Source: Ruminococcus sp. | GTDB taxonomy: Bacteria; Bacillota; Clostridia; Oscillospirales; Ruminococcaceae | Length of the DNA: 64,000 nt | Assembly: GCA_017519415.1 (NCBI GenBank) | Contig: JAFWSI010000017.1 | Span: 1 to 64,000 of the forward strand | Direction: 5' to 3' | Part shown: positions 24,742 to 33,174 of the stretch, piece after piece | Position numbering within the stretch: position 1 is the first letter of the stretch | Layout of the letters: the number at the start of each line of letters is the position of its first letter | Position numbers and translations under genes: made by a program | The notes under the pieces: generated by a model | Told to the model about the DNA's origin: nothing | Databases searched by the model: none | The model's input: the letters and a program-made list of their open reading frames with translations, nothing else

Positions 24742-25887
24742 GTGAAAAGAATCGCGGCGTTATTTGCGGCATTTGTCCTTGCGAGGACGGCTGCTGTACC
24801 GTTTGAGGCCTGCTGCGCCGAAAAGCCTGATATATCTGCGAAAGCAGCTGTTGTTATATCTGCGGATACTGGCGAGATCGTATATTCTCTCGATCCGTAT
24901 AAAAAGCTTCCCATGGCAAGCACCACAAAGATAATGACAGCTCTGCTGTGCCTTGAAAGCGGCGGGCTGTATGACGAGTTCACCGTTGACAGCGAGGCTG
25001 TCAGGGTCGAGGGCTCCTCCATGGGCTTGCAGGAGGGAGATACGGTTACAAAGTACGCTCTCTGCTGCGGTATGCTGCTGCCCTCGGGCAACGACGCGGC
25101 CAATGCTGCGGCGGTAAGGATAGCGGGCAGCATCGGTGCATTTGTCTCTCTTATGAATGAACGCGCCCGTGAAATGGGCCTTTCGAGGACGTATTTCGTC
25201 ACTCCCTCCGGACTCGAGGGGGAGGGGCACGGCTCATCTGCCTATGATATGGCGTTTCTGGCGCGAGAAGCTCTGAAAAACGAGCAGTTCCGCGATATAT
25301 GCTCCCGCGAAAGTATGTCTGTCAGCTTCGGGGCTCCGCCCTATGAGCGGGTACTGAAGAACACCAACAGGCTCCTGTCCATGTGCGATGGGGTATACGG
25401 AGTAAAGACAGGCTTTACTGACGAGGCGGGGCGATGCCTTGTATCGGCCTGCAAGCGTGACGGCAGGGATCTTATATGCGTTACCCTTAACGACCGCAGC
25501 GACTGGCAGGATCATATGGCCATGTACGACTACGGCTTCGGGTGCGCGGAGACACTTGAATTACAGCTTCCCGCGGATATTTCCGCCGATACTGTGGGAG
25601 GAGCTTCGGAGAAGCTGAGGCTCGTTCCGGAAAACAGCAGTCTTTCCGTTACTGTCTGTGGAAGCTGTGCGGAGGACTTTGAATATACGGTGCTGAGGCC
25701 GCCGTTTTTTTACGCTCCCGTAAAAGCGGGAGATAAGGCCGGGGAGCTTCGTATAAGCTTTCGCGGACGGGAGGTCCGTACCGTTCCCCTTTATGCTGCG
25801 GAAAGCATAGATGCATTCCGACCTGAGCAGAAGAAAACCATATCCGACAGGATAAAAAATATATTCGGGAGACTTTTCTCCCGTTAA
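24742..25887 (+). CDS. D-alanyl-D-alanine carboxypeptidase, DacF/DacB type
   Basis: A 381-residue exported S11 peptidase that removes the terminal D-Ala of peptidoglycan stem peptides. The three penicillin-binding motifs are clear: SxxK in ASTTKIMTALL, SGN in LLPSGNDAANAAA and KTG in GVKTGFTDEAGRC. A signal peptide and a C-terminal beta domain with a basic end (about 290-381) complete it. The GTG at 24742 is chosen because GGAGG lies 7 bases upstream; the GTG at 24736 would be too close. Position after gerW suggests a DacF-like role linked to sporulation or wall maturation. Confidence 0.93.
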   Translation: MKRIAALFAAFVLARTAAVPFEACCAEKPDISAKAAVVISADTGEIVYSLDPYKKLPMASTTKIMTALLCLESGGLYDEFTVDSEAVRVEGSSMGLQEGDTVTKYALCCGMLLPSGNDAANAAAVRIAGSIGAFVSLMNERAREMGLSRTYFVTPSGLEGEGHGSSAYDMAFLAREALKNEQFRDICSRESMSVSFGAPPYERVLKNTNRLLSMCDGVYGVKTGFTDEAGRCLVSACKRDGRDLICVTLNDRSDWQDHMAMYDYGFGCAETLELQLPADISADTVGGASEKLRLVPENSSLSVTVCGSCAEDFEYTVLRPPFFYAPVKAGDKAGELRISFRGREVRTVPLYAAESIDAFRPEQKKTISDRIKNIFGRLFSR

Positions 25888-25900
25888 GGACTGGATAAAA

Positions 25901-26632
25901 TTGGAAAAAATAAGGATTCAGAAAATGATCGCCGACAGCGGCGTCTGCTCCCGCCGCAAGGCAGAGGAGCTCATAACACAGGGCAGGGTAAAGCTAAACG
26001 GTCACCCGGTAAAGCTGGGTGACAAGTGCGGCTTCAGGGATCTTATCACAATTGACGGCGAGCGTATCTATATGCCGCGCAAAAAGAGCTTCCTTTATAT
26101 AATGATGAACAAGCCGAGAGGGTATGTCACGACGGTGTCGGACGAGCTGGACAGGCGCTGCGTCATGGATCTGCTGAGTGATGTGGAGGAGAGAGTATAC
26201 CCGGTAGGACGTCTTGACAGAAACTCCGAGGGACTGCTCCTCTTTACCAATGACGGTGAATTTGCCAACAGCATAATGCACCCCAGCAGACATATTTCAA
26301 AGACCTACCGCGTGACCGTTCGTCCCGACATAACCGACGATCAGCTTGTAAGGCTGTCCGAGGGCGTTGAAATTGACGGCAGAAAAACTCTCCCCGCAAC
26401 AGTTGTGGTAAAGGACAAGGCGGAGGGCAGAGTCGTTCTCCTTATGACTATAAAGGAGGGCAGGAACCGTCAGATCAGAAAGATGTGCGAGGCTGTGGGA
26501 CTCGAGGTGGCGAGACTCCGCCGTATCAGCATAGGTCCGCTGAAGCTCGGTATGCTCAAGCCCGGCACGTACCGGGAACTCACTGCCGAGGAGCTCCGCG
26601 CTATCCGCAACGCTATCGGCAAGGAGAAGTGA
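25901..26632 (+). CDS. rluB: 23S rRNA pseudouridine synthase, RluB/RsuA family
   Basis: A 243-residue RNA-modifying enzyme. The N-terminal S4 domain is visible as RIQKMIADSGVCSRRKAEEL, and the catalytic motif is YPVGRLDRNSEGLLLFTNDG with the essential Asp in RLD. The end has KEGRNRQIRKMCEAVG, the family RNA-binding motif. It probably makes the pseudouridine at position 2605 of 23S rRNA (E. coli numbering). A TTG start is used 13 bases after dacF, with AAGGA upstream. Confidence 0.94.
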   Translation: MEKIRIQKMIADSGVCSRRKAEELITQGRVKLNGHPVKLGDKCGFRDLITIDGERIYMPRKKSFLYIMMNKPRGYVTTVSDELDRRCVMDLLSDVEERVYPVGRLDRNSEGLLLFTNDGEFANSIMHPSRHISKTYRVTVRPDITDDQLVRLSEGVEIDGRKTLPATVVVKDKAEGRVVLLMTIKEGRNRQIRKMCEAVGLEVARLRRISIGPLKLGMLKPGTYRELTAEELRAIRNAIGKEK

Positions 26633-26633
26633 T

Positions 26634-27014
26634 ATGCTGGAGATACAGGAAAGGTTCGATACTGTCGGCTACGAGGGGCTTACGGAACGGGCAGGCAGCT
26701 CTGAGCTCCATATCACGGAGGCTCTTGACGCCGGCGGAGTTATCGGCTTTATCGCATATTCCTACGGCGCTGAGAAAACCACCGTATATGACTACGACGA
26801 CGGCGGCGAGCTCATGCTGTGCGATGGCCTAGTGCGCTCAGTAATGCTGAAAAGCGTACTTAAGGGCATAAGTCATATGCTTTTCGAGCTTGACTGTGAC
26901 GATAAATACGAAGAGCTGAAAAAGCTCCGCTTTCTCAGAGGAGAAAGCAGAATGTGCAGCGATCTGGACAGCTTTATGAACGGCTGTCAGAGCTGCGGGA
27001 AAAAGAAAGAATAA
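26634..27014 (+). CDS. Unrecognised small protein, possibly GNAT-related
   Basis: A 126-residue protein starting right after rluB (1-base gap). I do not recognise it. It has ELHITEALDAGGVIGFIAYS, a strand pair YDYDDGGELMLCDGLVRSVML and a helix KGISHMLFELD, then a Cys-bearing tail (C115, C118 and CGKKK end). The order strand-helix-strand-helix is compatible with a reduced acetyltransferase fold, but no acetyl-CoA motif is clear. Base composition and position fit a real gene in the rluB-metA operon. Confidence 0.7.
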   Translation: MLEIQERFDTVGYEGLTERAGSSELHITEALDAGGVIGFIAYSYGAEKTTVYDYDDGGELMLCDGLVRSVMLKSVLKGISHMLFELDCDDKYEELKKLRFLRGESRMCSDLDSFMNGCQSCGKKKE

Positions 27015-27035
27015 ATACGAAAGGATAGATCAGGA

Positions 27036-27983
27036 TTGCCAATCAGGATTTCTTCAGAGCTTCCTGCTTTCAAGACTCTCGGAGAAGAGAATATCTTCGT
27101 AATGTCCAAGGAAAGGGCGGAGCATCAGGATATCCGTCCGCTGAGGGTTATAATCCTCAATATAATGCCAAAGAAAATAGAGACAGAGTGTCAGCTGCTG
27201 AGGCTTCTCAGTAATACGCCCCTTCAGGTGGACGTGGATTTCCTTCAGATGGCTTCTCATGTTTCAAAAAACACCTCCGTCAATCATCTTGAGTCCTTCT
27301 ACAAGACCTTTGAAGAGGTCAGGAATGACAGGTATGACGGAATGATAATCACGGGAGCGCCCGTGGAGCTTCTCGATTATGAGCAGGTTGACTACTGGGA
27401 CGAGATATGCAGTATCATGGAGTGGTCAAAGACCCATGTCTTTTCAACGCTTTATATATGCTGGGCCGCTCAGGCGGGACTTTACTATCACTACGGCATA
27501 CCCAAGTATACCCTGGATCATAAGATGTTCGGCATTTTCCCTCACAGGGCAGAGGTGAGCAACTGTCAGCTTCTCAGGGGCTTCGACGATATATTCTACG
27601 TTCCTCATTCAAGGAATACGGAGATCCGCAGGGCTGATATAGAGCGGATCCCGCAGCTTGAGATACTTACTTCGTCGGATATTGCGGGAGTCCATATAGT
27701 TGCCAATAAAAACGGCAGACAGTATTTTATCACCGGACATTCCGAGTACGACAGGGAGACCATAGCCAACGAATATAAACGCGACGTGGCGAAGGGGATA
27801 GATATACAGATACCCTATAATTATTTCCCGGGAGACAATCCCGACAATATGCCGGTTTTCTCATGGCGCTGCACAGCTAATCTCATGTTTTCCAACTGGC
27901 TGAATTACTGTGTATATCAGAAGACTCCCTATAATCTTGAGGAGCTTGAGGTGCGCAACTGGAACTGGCAGACAAGTCTGTAA
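27036..27983 (+). CDS. metA: Homoserine O-acyltransferase MetA, probably acetyl-CoA specific
   Basis: A 315-residue enzyme of methionine synthesis. Catalytic residues sit at the family positions: C142 in ICWAAQAG, H235 and E237 in TGHSEYD. Residue 111 is Glu in GAPVELLDYEQVDYW. In MetA enzymes Glu111 (as in Bacillus cereus) goes with acetyl-CoA and Gly111 (as in E. coli) with succinyl-CoA, so O-acetylhomoserine is the likely product despite the usual succinyltransferase name. A TTG start is used 21 bases after the preceding gene. No SAM riboswitch is visible. Confidence 0.95.
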   Translation: MPIRISSELPAFKTLGEENIFVMSKERAEHQDIRPLRVIILNIMPKKIETECQLLRLLSNTPLQVDVDFLQMASHVSKNTSVNHLESFYKTFEEVRNDRYDGMIITGAPVELLDYEQVDYWDEICSIMEWSKTHVFSTLYICWAAQAGLYYHYGIPKYTLDHKMFGIFPHRAEVSNCQLLRGFDDIFYVPHSRNTEIRRADIERIPQLEILTSSDIAGVHIVANKNGRQYFITGHSEYDRETIANEYKRDVAKGIDIQIPYNYFPGDNPDNMPVFSWRCTANLMFSNWLNYCVYQKTPYNLEELEVRNWNWQTSL

Positions 27984-28004
27984 TAAAAACAGGAGGATAC
28001 TGAA

Positions 28005-28706
28005 ATGGACGATATGTTCGACAGCGGAAACAACGGCGGAAACTACAATAACAACGGCAGTTACAACGATAACGGAAACTATAATAACGGTTATAATTAC
28101 AACAGCGGCTACGGCGGCAGCAATAATACTCCCTATTATCCCGACGGTCAGTTCAGAGGTGATTACAGGGATCAGGGAGATATGATGCCCGAACGGAAGG
28201 GCGGCGGCTTTGCTATCGCTTCCTTCGTCATAGCACTTGTCAATCTTATTTTGTGCTGTACTACTCTTACCGTGATCGCAGCTCCGCTGTGTATCATCTT
28301 CTCGATAATCTCTCTTGTTCAGAAGAGAAAGGGAACGGCATTTGCTATAATCGGACTGATAGTATCGGTATTTTCCCTTCTTATATTCGCATATTACGGT
28401 GTGATCGCATATAAGGTGGCACCCGATATTATGTACTTTGTAAACAACAGCAGTCAGATCGTTGAGGACTATGACAGGGACGGTACTATACCGGAGCGTT
28501 ACGAGAAGTACCGTGATCCGAAGTATGATAAGTACTGGAAGAGCAGCGGATACGACAATTTTGACGAATTCTTTGCGGAGTTCATTAAGCCCTACAGATC
28601 GGGATCAGCCAATTCAGGCGGAGTATACAGCTATAATGATGACGATAATGGGGACTCATCCGGCGGCTATGACCACAGCGGCGAGGACCTTGTAGTTATC
28701 GGGTAA
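28005..28706 (+). CDS. DUF4190 membrane protein with Asn/Gly/Tyr-rich head
   Basis: A 233-residue protein. The first 55 residues are low-complexity Asn, Gly, Tyr and Asp. Two membrane helices follow (about 65-90 and 100-130) with the DUF4190 signature, AIASFVIALVNLILCC and KRKGTAFAIIGLIVS. The tail has an acidic domain with YDRDGTIPERYEKYRDPKYD and another Gly/Ser/Tyr-rich end. Function is unknown; DUF4190 proteins are thought to sense or move in the membrane. AGGAGG precedes the ATG, and a terminator follows. Confidence 0.85.
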   Translation: MDDMFDSGNNGGNYNNNGSYNDNGNYNNGYNYNSGYGGSNNTPYYPDGQFRGDYRDQGDMMPERKGGGFAIASFVIALVNLILCCTTLTVIAAPLCIIFSIISLVQKRKGTAFAIIGLIVSVFSLLIFAYYGVIAYKVAPDIMYFVNNSSQIVEDYDRDGTIPERYEKYRDPKYDKYWKSSGYDNFDEFFAEFIKPYRSGSANSGGVYSYNDDDNGDSSGGYDHSGEDLVVIG

Positions 28707-28711
28707 ATATT

Positions 28712-28743
28712 CTCCCCGTACCTTATGGTGCGGGGAGTTTTTC
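28712..28743. terminator. Bidirectional terminator between convergent genes
   Basis: CTCCCCG (28712-28718) pairs with CGGGGAG (28731-28737), followed by T5. Its right arm overlaps the last codons of the opposite deacetylase gene. Confidence 0.75.
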
Positions 28744-29613
28744 TGTCAGGACGGACATAAAGCTGTCAGCAGACAGGAGTCCGCTGCGGTTGAAGCGGAA
28801 TATACCGTAAAGGCAGTCGGGATCCCTTGTTATATAATTAATTCCCTCGCGGCAGGTAAGGGTCATAAGTATGCCGCTGTCTCTCAGGACGGGCAGGCTT
28901 TCTGCGGAAAGTGCGCCGAAGGGATAGGCGAATACCACGGGCTCTGTTCCGCATTTTTCGTGAAGCTCGGATCTGAGCCGATCTATATCCGCTTTAAGAC
29001 GTTCGGAATAGCTTTCCGTGCTCTCGCCGCTGAGCATGGCACAGCCTTGTCTTCCGCCGTTTCCGGAGTGCATATCGTAGGTGTGGCTGCCTATCTCTAT
29101 GCGGCCCGAGGAGAGAAGCGCGGAAATATCCTGCCACGTTAGATATGAGTAGCTGTCGGCGTGTGGATCGGCTGCTGCATATTCGTTGGTGTACCTGCCA
29201 ACAATAGATACAACGGCGCACATATCATATTTTTCGAGTATAGGCAGGGCAAGGGAAAGATTATTGTAAAAGCCGTCGTCAAAGGTTATGAGCACAGGTT
29301 TTTCGGGAAGCTCCCCGCAGCCGCGGGTATATCGTATGAGCTCTTCGGCGCTGACGCTGCGGAATCCGTTGCAGCTCAGCCATTCAAGGTCTTCCTCCAG
29401 CTGCGCGGGAGTTACGGAATACTCCGACGGAGCCTTATTGCATACGCTGTGATACATCACCACGGGCAGCGGCACAGGAGCTTCATTACCCGGATATGCC
29501 GATGTTAACATCGATCTTCCGCGTATTATGGCGCAGATAGTGCAGAAGGATACGGCAAGAGCCGTTACGGCAGCAAACAGCAGGAATCGTTTGAGTCTGA
29601 AGCATCGGTACAT
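28723..29613 (-). CDS. Polysaccharide deacetylase family protein
   Basis: A 296-residue protein with an N-terminal membrane anchor and a NodB homology domain. The metal and catalytic motifs are LITFDDGFYNN (motif 1, Asp-Asp) and IEIGSHTYDMHS (motif 2, His). PVVMYHSV near residue 50 and FAYPFGALS later are also typical. It removes N-acetyl groups from peptidoglycan or another wall polysaccharide outside the cell. The start at 29613 has a GGGGTGA site upstream. Orientation is opposite to spoIIP, with 130 bases between the two starts. Confidence 0.9.
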   Translation of the reverse strand: MYRCFRLKRFLLFAAVTALAVSFCTICAIIRGRSMLTSAYPGNEAPVPLPVVMYHSVCNKAPSEYSVTPAQLEEDLEWLSCNGFRSVSAEELIRYTRGCGELPEKPVLITFDDGFYNNLSLALPILEKYDMCAVVSIVGRYTNEYAAADPHADSYSYLTWQDISALLSSGRIEIGSHTYDMHSGNGGRQGCAMLSGESTESYSERLKADIDRLRSELHEKCGTEPVVFAYPFGALSAESLPVLRDSGILMTLTCREGINYITRDPDCLYGIFRFNRSGLLSADSFMSVLTEKLPAP

Positions 29614-29743
29614 CTTATCACCCCGTCATATTTTATGACAGGAAAGGACGTAAAATGACACGGATTTCGATCCGGAGGCGTGGCATATCATACAAATGCG
29701 GCGAATATACTTATCTCAAAGGATTAATTTGTGAGGTGAGTTT

Positions 29744-30907
29744 ATGACGCGCCATAAGCGAAGAAAGATCAAAAGTATGATAAAATGTCTGCTGGCTGCA
29801 GTGCTGCCCGCAGGCGCTGCCGCGTGCCTCAGAGGAGCTGTTTTTATAAGGTCGGCAGTCTCAGATGAAACAAAGGGCGAGCTGAACAGTATCAGTATTG
29901 CTTCTGCCTCTCTTGAGGATATATCCTCCGAGAGCGTGAGCAGACTTGTCAGGGAGGATGAGCTTTTTGCCGGAAAGACCATACTTTCGGAGGGCTACGG
30001 TATAATGGACGAATCAGATGAGCCCGGAGAGCTCCTCAGTCTGCCGAGCCCGCTGGATATGGACTGTCCGTATCCAGGTGAAAAGCCATATCCTGCTGTG
30101 TGGAATGCCGGCGGAGATGTCATACGGACAACCTATGGCGAATACATCGGGAGCTCGTTTTTCAGCATAGAAGGCGGAGGACAGGTGAACAACAAGACGG
30201 ATATACCCAACGACAGGCTTATGAAGGAGAGCAGATGTCTGCCGAATTTTACTGTTCCCGATACAGACGAGCCTCTTGTCCTTCTGTACCACACCCACAC
30301 TACCGAGAGCTTTGAGCCCTTTGTACGCGAAAACTATGACAGCTCCTTCAATTACAGGACGACAGACTGCACAAAAAACGTTGTCATGGTGGGAGACGCC
30401 ATACAGGCTGAGCTTGAGGCGCAGGGAATAGGCGTTATACACGCCACGGAGATACATGATTATCCCTCGTATAACGGTTCATATTCCCGAAGCCGTGAGA
30501 CAGTTACGGCTCTTATGGAAAAATATCCCAGTATAAAGGTGGTTCTCGATATACACAGGGACGCCATAGGCGGTGAAAACTGTGCCTACCAGCCCTATAT
30601 TACCGTTGACGGAAAAGAAGCGGCACAGATAATGATAATATCCGGCTGCGACGACGGGACTCTCGGTATGCCCGACTATATGCAGAACTTCCACTTCGCC
30701 TGTACTCTGCAAAAGCAGCTGGAAGCGGATAACAGCGGATTTACACGGCCTGTACTCTTTGATTACAGGCATTACAATCAGGATCTTACCAACGGAAGTC
30801 TGCTCATTGAAGTCGGTTCCCACGGGAACACTCTCGAACAGGTACAGTATGCGGGTCAGCTTTTGGGAAAATCTCTCGGTAAGCTGCTGAATTCAATGAA
30901 GAGGTGA
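29744..30907 (+). CDS. spoIIP: Stage II sporulation protein P (SpoIIP)
   Basis: A 387-residue membrane-anchored wall hydrolase of the SpoIID-SpoIIM-SpoIIP complex that drives engulfment of the forespore. The N-terminal membrane helix is at about 8-32. The catalytic domain (about 170-385) has LLYHTHTTESF, VVLDIHRDAIGG and NGSLLIEVGSHGNTLEQ, matching SpoIIP's amidase and endopeptidase motifs. GTGAGGTGAG lies before the ATG. A small membrane protein gene follows at once. Finding it here suggests a sporulation pathway in this lineage, at least in part. Confidence 0.93.
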   Translation: MTRHKRRKIKSMIKCLLAAVLPAGAAACLRGAVFIRSAVSDETKGELNSISIASASLEDISSESVSRLVREDELFAGKTILSEGYGIMDESDEPGELLSLPSPLDMDCPYPGEKPYPAVWNAGGDVIRTTYGEYIGSSFFSIEGGGQVNNKTDIPNDRLMKESRCLPNFTVPDTDEPLVLLYHTHTTESFEPFVRENYDSSFNYRTTDCTKNVVMVGDAIQAELEAQGIGVIHATEIHDYPSYNGSYSRSRETVTALMEKYPSIKVVLDIHRDAIGGENCAYQPYITVDGKEAAQIMIISGCDDGTLGMPDYMQNFHFACTLQKQLEADNSGFTRPVLFDYRHYNQDLTNGSLLIEVGSHGNTLEQVQYAGQLLGKSLGKLLNSMKR

Positions 30908-30911
30908 GCAA

Positions 30912-31211
30912 ATGAGAAGAAAAAAGAAAAAGGCCGCACTCGGAGCAGTGTTCTTTTACCTGCTTCTGAGCGGCGGTCTGTGGATGTTTATAAATTCCTA
31001 TTCAAATTCCTCCAACAGGCTCAGCGGTGATAATATCACTCCTGCCATGCTGGAGCTGAACGGCGGAAGGGCAAGCATAGGGCTGCTCGAAAGGAATGCG
31101 GAGATCGATCTCTCCTGCATGCTGCCCGACAGTAAGGCGTATTGCGGGGCTTATCTCTGTTCACCTGACGAGGTAAGAGCAGCGGCTTACCTGATAGCCT
31201 TATGTATATAG
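30912..31211 (+). CDS. Small membrane protein after spoIIP
   Basis: A 99-residue protein of unknown function, 4 bases after spoIIP, with GAGGTGAG just upstream. A basic start (RRKKKK) and one membrane helix (about 10-27) place residues 28-99 outside or in the forespore space. Conserved-looking cysteines lie in DLSCMLPD and YCGAYLCSP. Its last 12 bases overlap the end of the opposite YiiX-like gene. Given the tight spacing it probably works with SpoIIP. Confidence 0.65.
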   Translation: MRRKKKKAALGAVFFYLLLSGGLWMFINSYSNSSNRLSGDNITPAMLELNGGRASIGLLERNAEIDLSCMLPDSKAYCGAYLCSPDEVRAAAYLIALCI

Positions 31212-31754
31212 GTTGTAGCGCTGCCTTGTATAGTAGAAGGTATTGAGCTCGCCCTCGTATACAAGATCGGCGTTGGGGAAGCGTCTGAAATCATCGGGAG
31301 TGTAAAGCGAGAACGGCTTTTCGAGCCTTATACCCATCTTATCCATGGTATAAGCTACGAACTGCGAACAGACGAAGCTGTTTTCGCGTTTCCACTCTAT
31401 ATTGAAATAAACGGCCAGCAGTCCGAGAAGATTATAGGAATATATTCTTCGGTTTTCTGCAAAATGGCTTATGATCCTGTTGTATTCTGCCTTCTGCTCG
31501 GGTGAAACGCTTATGCGGTATATCTCGCATGGGATATTGCCGAACTGGCCGAGGGTACCTTCTCCGACTATCTCCTTGTTGAAGGTGGCGGGAAGCGGGA
31601 ACGGGCGGTATGTACGGCAGAAGCTGTACATTTCGGAAAGATCTATGTCACCCGATAGAGAAACGTGATTGTAAGGTTTTTTGGTCAGAAATTTGAAAAA
31701 GCGGGCAGGCCTTGTACCTGTCTGCGCAACTATCAAATAGATGTATTCCTCCAA
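31200..31754 (-). CDS. YiiX/YebB-like permuted papain-fold hydrolase
   Basis: A 184-residue protein resembling the permuted NlpC/P60 or C92 group (YaeF/YiiX). The catalytic His comes first, in KKPYNHVSLS, and the Cys later, in SFVCSQFVAYTMDKMGI, the reverse of the standard NlpC/P60 order. Such enzymes cut amide or ester bonds in wall or lipid substrates; the substrate here is unknown. The TTG start at 31754 follows AGGAGG by 6 bases; the earlier in-frame ATG lacks such a site. No signal peptide is seen, so it is probably cytoplasmic. Confidence 0.75.
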   Translation of the reverse strand: MEEYIYLIVAQTGTRPARFFKFLTKKPYNHVSLSGDIDLSEMYSFCRTYRPFPLPATFNKEIVGEGTLGQFGNIPCEIYRISVSPEQKAEYNRIISHFAENRRIYSYNLLGLLAVYFNIEWKRENSFVCSQFVAYTMDKMGIRLEKPFSLYTPDDFRRFPNADLVYEGELNTFYYTRQRYNLYT

Positions 31755-31798
31755 AACGTTGCCTCCTACATTATTTTTTATAATTATATCACAAACAC

Positions 31799-31827
31799 TT
31801 GCAAATTTCAAGAGTTTTTGATATAAT
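31799..31827 (+). promoter_or_regulatory. tRNA-Arg promoter
   Basis: TTGCAA (31799-31804), 17-base spacer, TATAAT (31822-31827). Confidence 0.65.
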
Positions 31828-31844
31828 ATTATAGTATGAGTTAT

Positions 31845-31916
31845 GCGCCTGTAGCTCAGGGGATAGAGCAGTGGCCTCCGACGCCATGTGCGCAGGTTCG
31901 ATTCCTGTCAGGCGTA
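31845..31916 (+). tRNA. tRNA-Arg (anticodon CCG)
   Basis: Full cloverleaf: acceptor GCGCCTG/CAGGCGT (a G-U at the first pair), D arm GCTC..GAGC, anticodon stem GTGGC/GCCAT with loop CTCCGAC (anticodon CCG at 31878-31880, reading CGG), variable loop GTGC, T arm GCAGG-TTCGATT-CCTGT, discriminator A. CCA is not encoded. It is a single-tRNA transcript ending at the hairpins downstream. Confidence 0.95.
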
Positions 31917-31923
31917 TCCTTAT

Positions 31924-32000
31924 AAATGGCTGTATTCAGCCATTTAACCTGAAGAGTGAATGCCCGGTCTGTTTTTGCCGATCGGTCTTTCACTCTTTTT
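31924..32000 (+). terminator. Hairpin pair and terminator after the tRNA
   Basis: AAATGGCTG/CAGCCATTT (31924-31932/31937-31945), then AGAGTGAA (31953-31960) pairing with TTCACTCT (31989-31996) and a T run to 32000. Confidence 0.7.
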
Positions 32001-32050
32001 ACTTTGTGTATGAAATAAGGATATTTATGTATAAAGATTGCTGTTCTGTA

Positions 32051-32079
32051 TTGATAATATGCTCGTAACATGATATAAT
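32051..32079 (+). promoter_or_regulatory. Promoter of the G1PDH-like gene
   Basis: TTGATA (32051-32056), 17-base spacer, TATAAT (32074-32079). Confidence 0.6.
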
Positions 32080-32109
32080 ATCAGTAATAAACGGAAACGG
32101 AGTGATGTT

Positions 32110-33174
32110 ATGAATCAGCATACGCGGTTTGACCTGCCGATATGTCTGGCTGTTGAAGAGGATGCGTTCTTTCATTCGGACGAGATCATAAAAAGGTATA
32201 TCCCCGGTATTATCGGTCAGAAGACAATAATTATATCCGAGGAATTCCTGATAGGTATTTACAATGAGAAAATTACGGATATAAGCCATGATTTCGGCAA
32301 TGCGGAAATATATGCCATGAAGGACGCAAGCTTTGACGAAGCTGTTGTTATCGCGAAGAAGGTCTGCGTGGAGGATATAAAGGTAATCATAGGCATAGGC
32401 GGCGGAAGAGTGCTCGATACGGCAAAATATGCCGCGCATATAAGCAAGGCAGTATATATATGTATGCCCACCTCTCTCAGCAACGACTCGCTTGCTTCGC
32501 CCTTCTCGGTACTGGAGACTTACGGAAGGACCCGTAAGACCATTGAATGCAATATTCCTACCGCAATAATCGTGGATACGAACATGATAATCAACGCTCC
32601 CGAAAATCAGACTCTTTCAGGTATCGGCGACACTATTGCCAAGCACACCGCTCTTTTCGACTGGAAGCTCGCCGCGTCAAAGGGCAGCGAAAGGATAGAT
32701 GACTTTGCCTATGCCCTGAGCAGGATGAGTTATGATTCGGTATATCATTGTGACGAAAAGAACATGAAGAGCCGCGTTTTCATAAGAATCCTTTCAAGAG
32801 CGCTGGTCATGGGCGGCCTGGCTATGGAAATTGCAGGCTCCTCCCGTCCGTGCAGCGGCAGCGAGCACCTTTTTGCCCATGCCATAGAAGAATACTATCC
32901 CGATATAAAAATATCTCACGGTATAGCAGTGGCTCTCGGAAGCATAGCTGCCTGCATATTCCAGAAGCAGGATCCGAAGGGGATGACGGATTTCTTTGCA
33001 ACTTACGGTCTTGACATCAATCCTGCGTCCTACGGTATAACCGAAGATATGTTCGCGGACATCTGGAAAAGGGCGCGTACTGTCAGAGCAGGCAGAGTGA
33101 CCGTACTTGACGATATAAAGTACGATCGTGTACAGCTCAGTGAAATATACAGCAGAATGGCGGAGAAAAAATGA
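32110..33174 (+). CDS. Iron-containing alcohol dehydrogenase family, glycerol-1-phosphate dehydrogenase-like
   Basis: A 354-residue NAD(P)-dependent dehydrogenase of the AraM/EgsA (G1PDH) and iron-ADH fold. The dinucleotide loop is IIGIGGGRVLDTAKYAA, followed by PTSLSNDSLASPFSV (the substrate loop of G1PDH). Metal ligands lie in GIGDTIAKH, GSEHLFAHAIEE and SHGIAVALG. It would reduce dihydroxyacetone phosphate to sn-glycerol 1-phosphate, or act on a related keto-phosphate. Its stop overlaps the start of a HAD phosphatase, so the pair may make and dephosphorylate one product. Exact substrate is uncertain. Confidence 0.85.
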   Translation: MNQHTRFDLPICLAVEEDAFFHSDEIIKRYIPGIIGQKTIIISEEFLIGIYNEKITDISHDFGNAEIYAMKDASFDEAVVIAKKVCVEDIKVIIGIGGGRVLDTAKYAAHISKAVYICMPTSLSNDSLASPFSVLETYGRTRKTIECNIPTAIIVDTNMIINAPENQTLSGIGDTIAKHTALFDWKLAASKGSERIDDFAYALSRMSYDSVYHCDEKNMKSRVFIRILSRALVMGGLAMEIAGSSRPCSGSEHLFAHAIEEYYPDIKISHGIAVALGSIAACIFQKQDPKGMTDFFATYGLDINPASYGITEDMFADIWKRARTVRAGRVTVLDDIKYDRVQLSEIYSRMAEKK

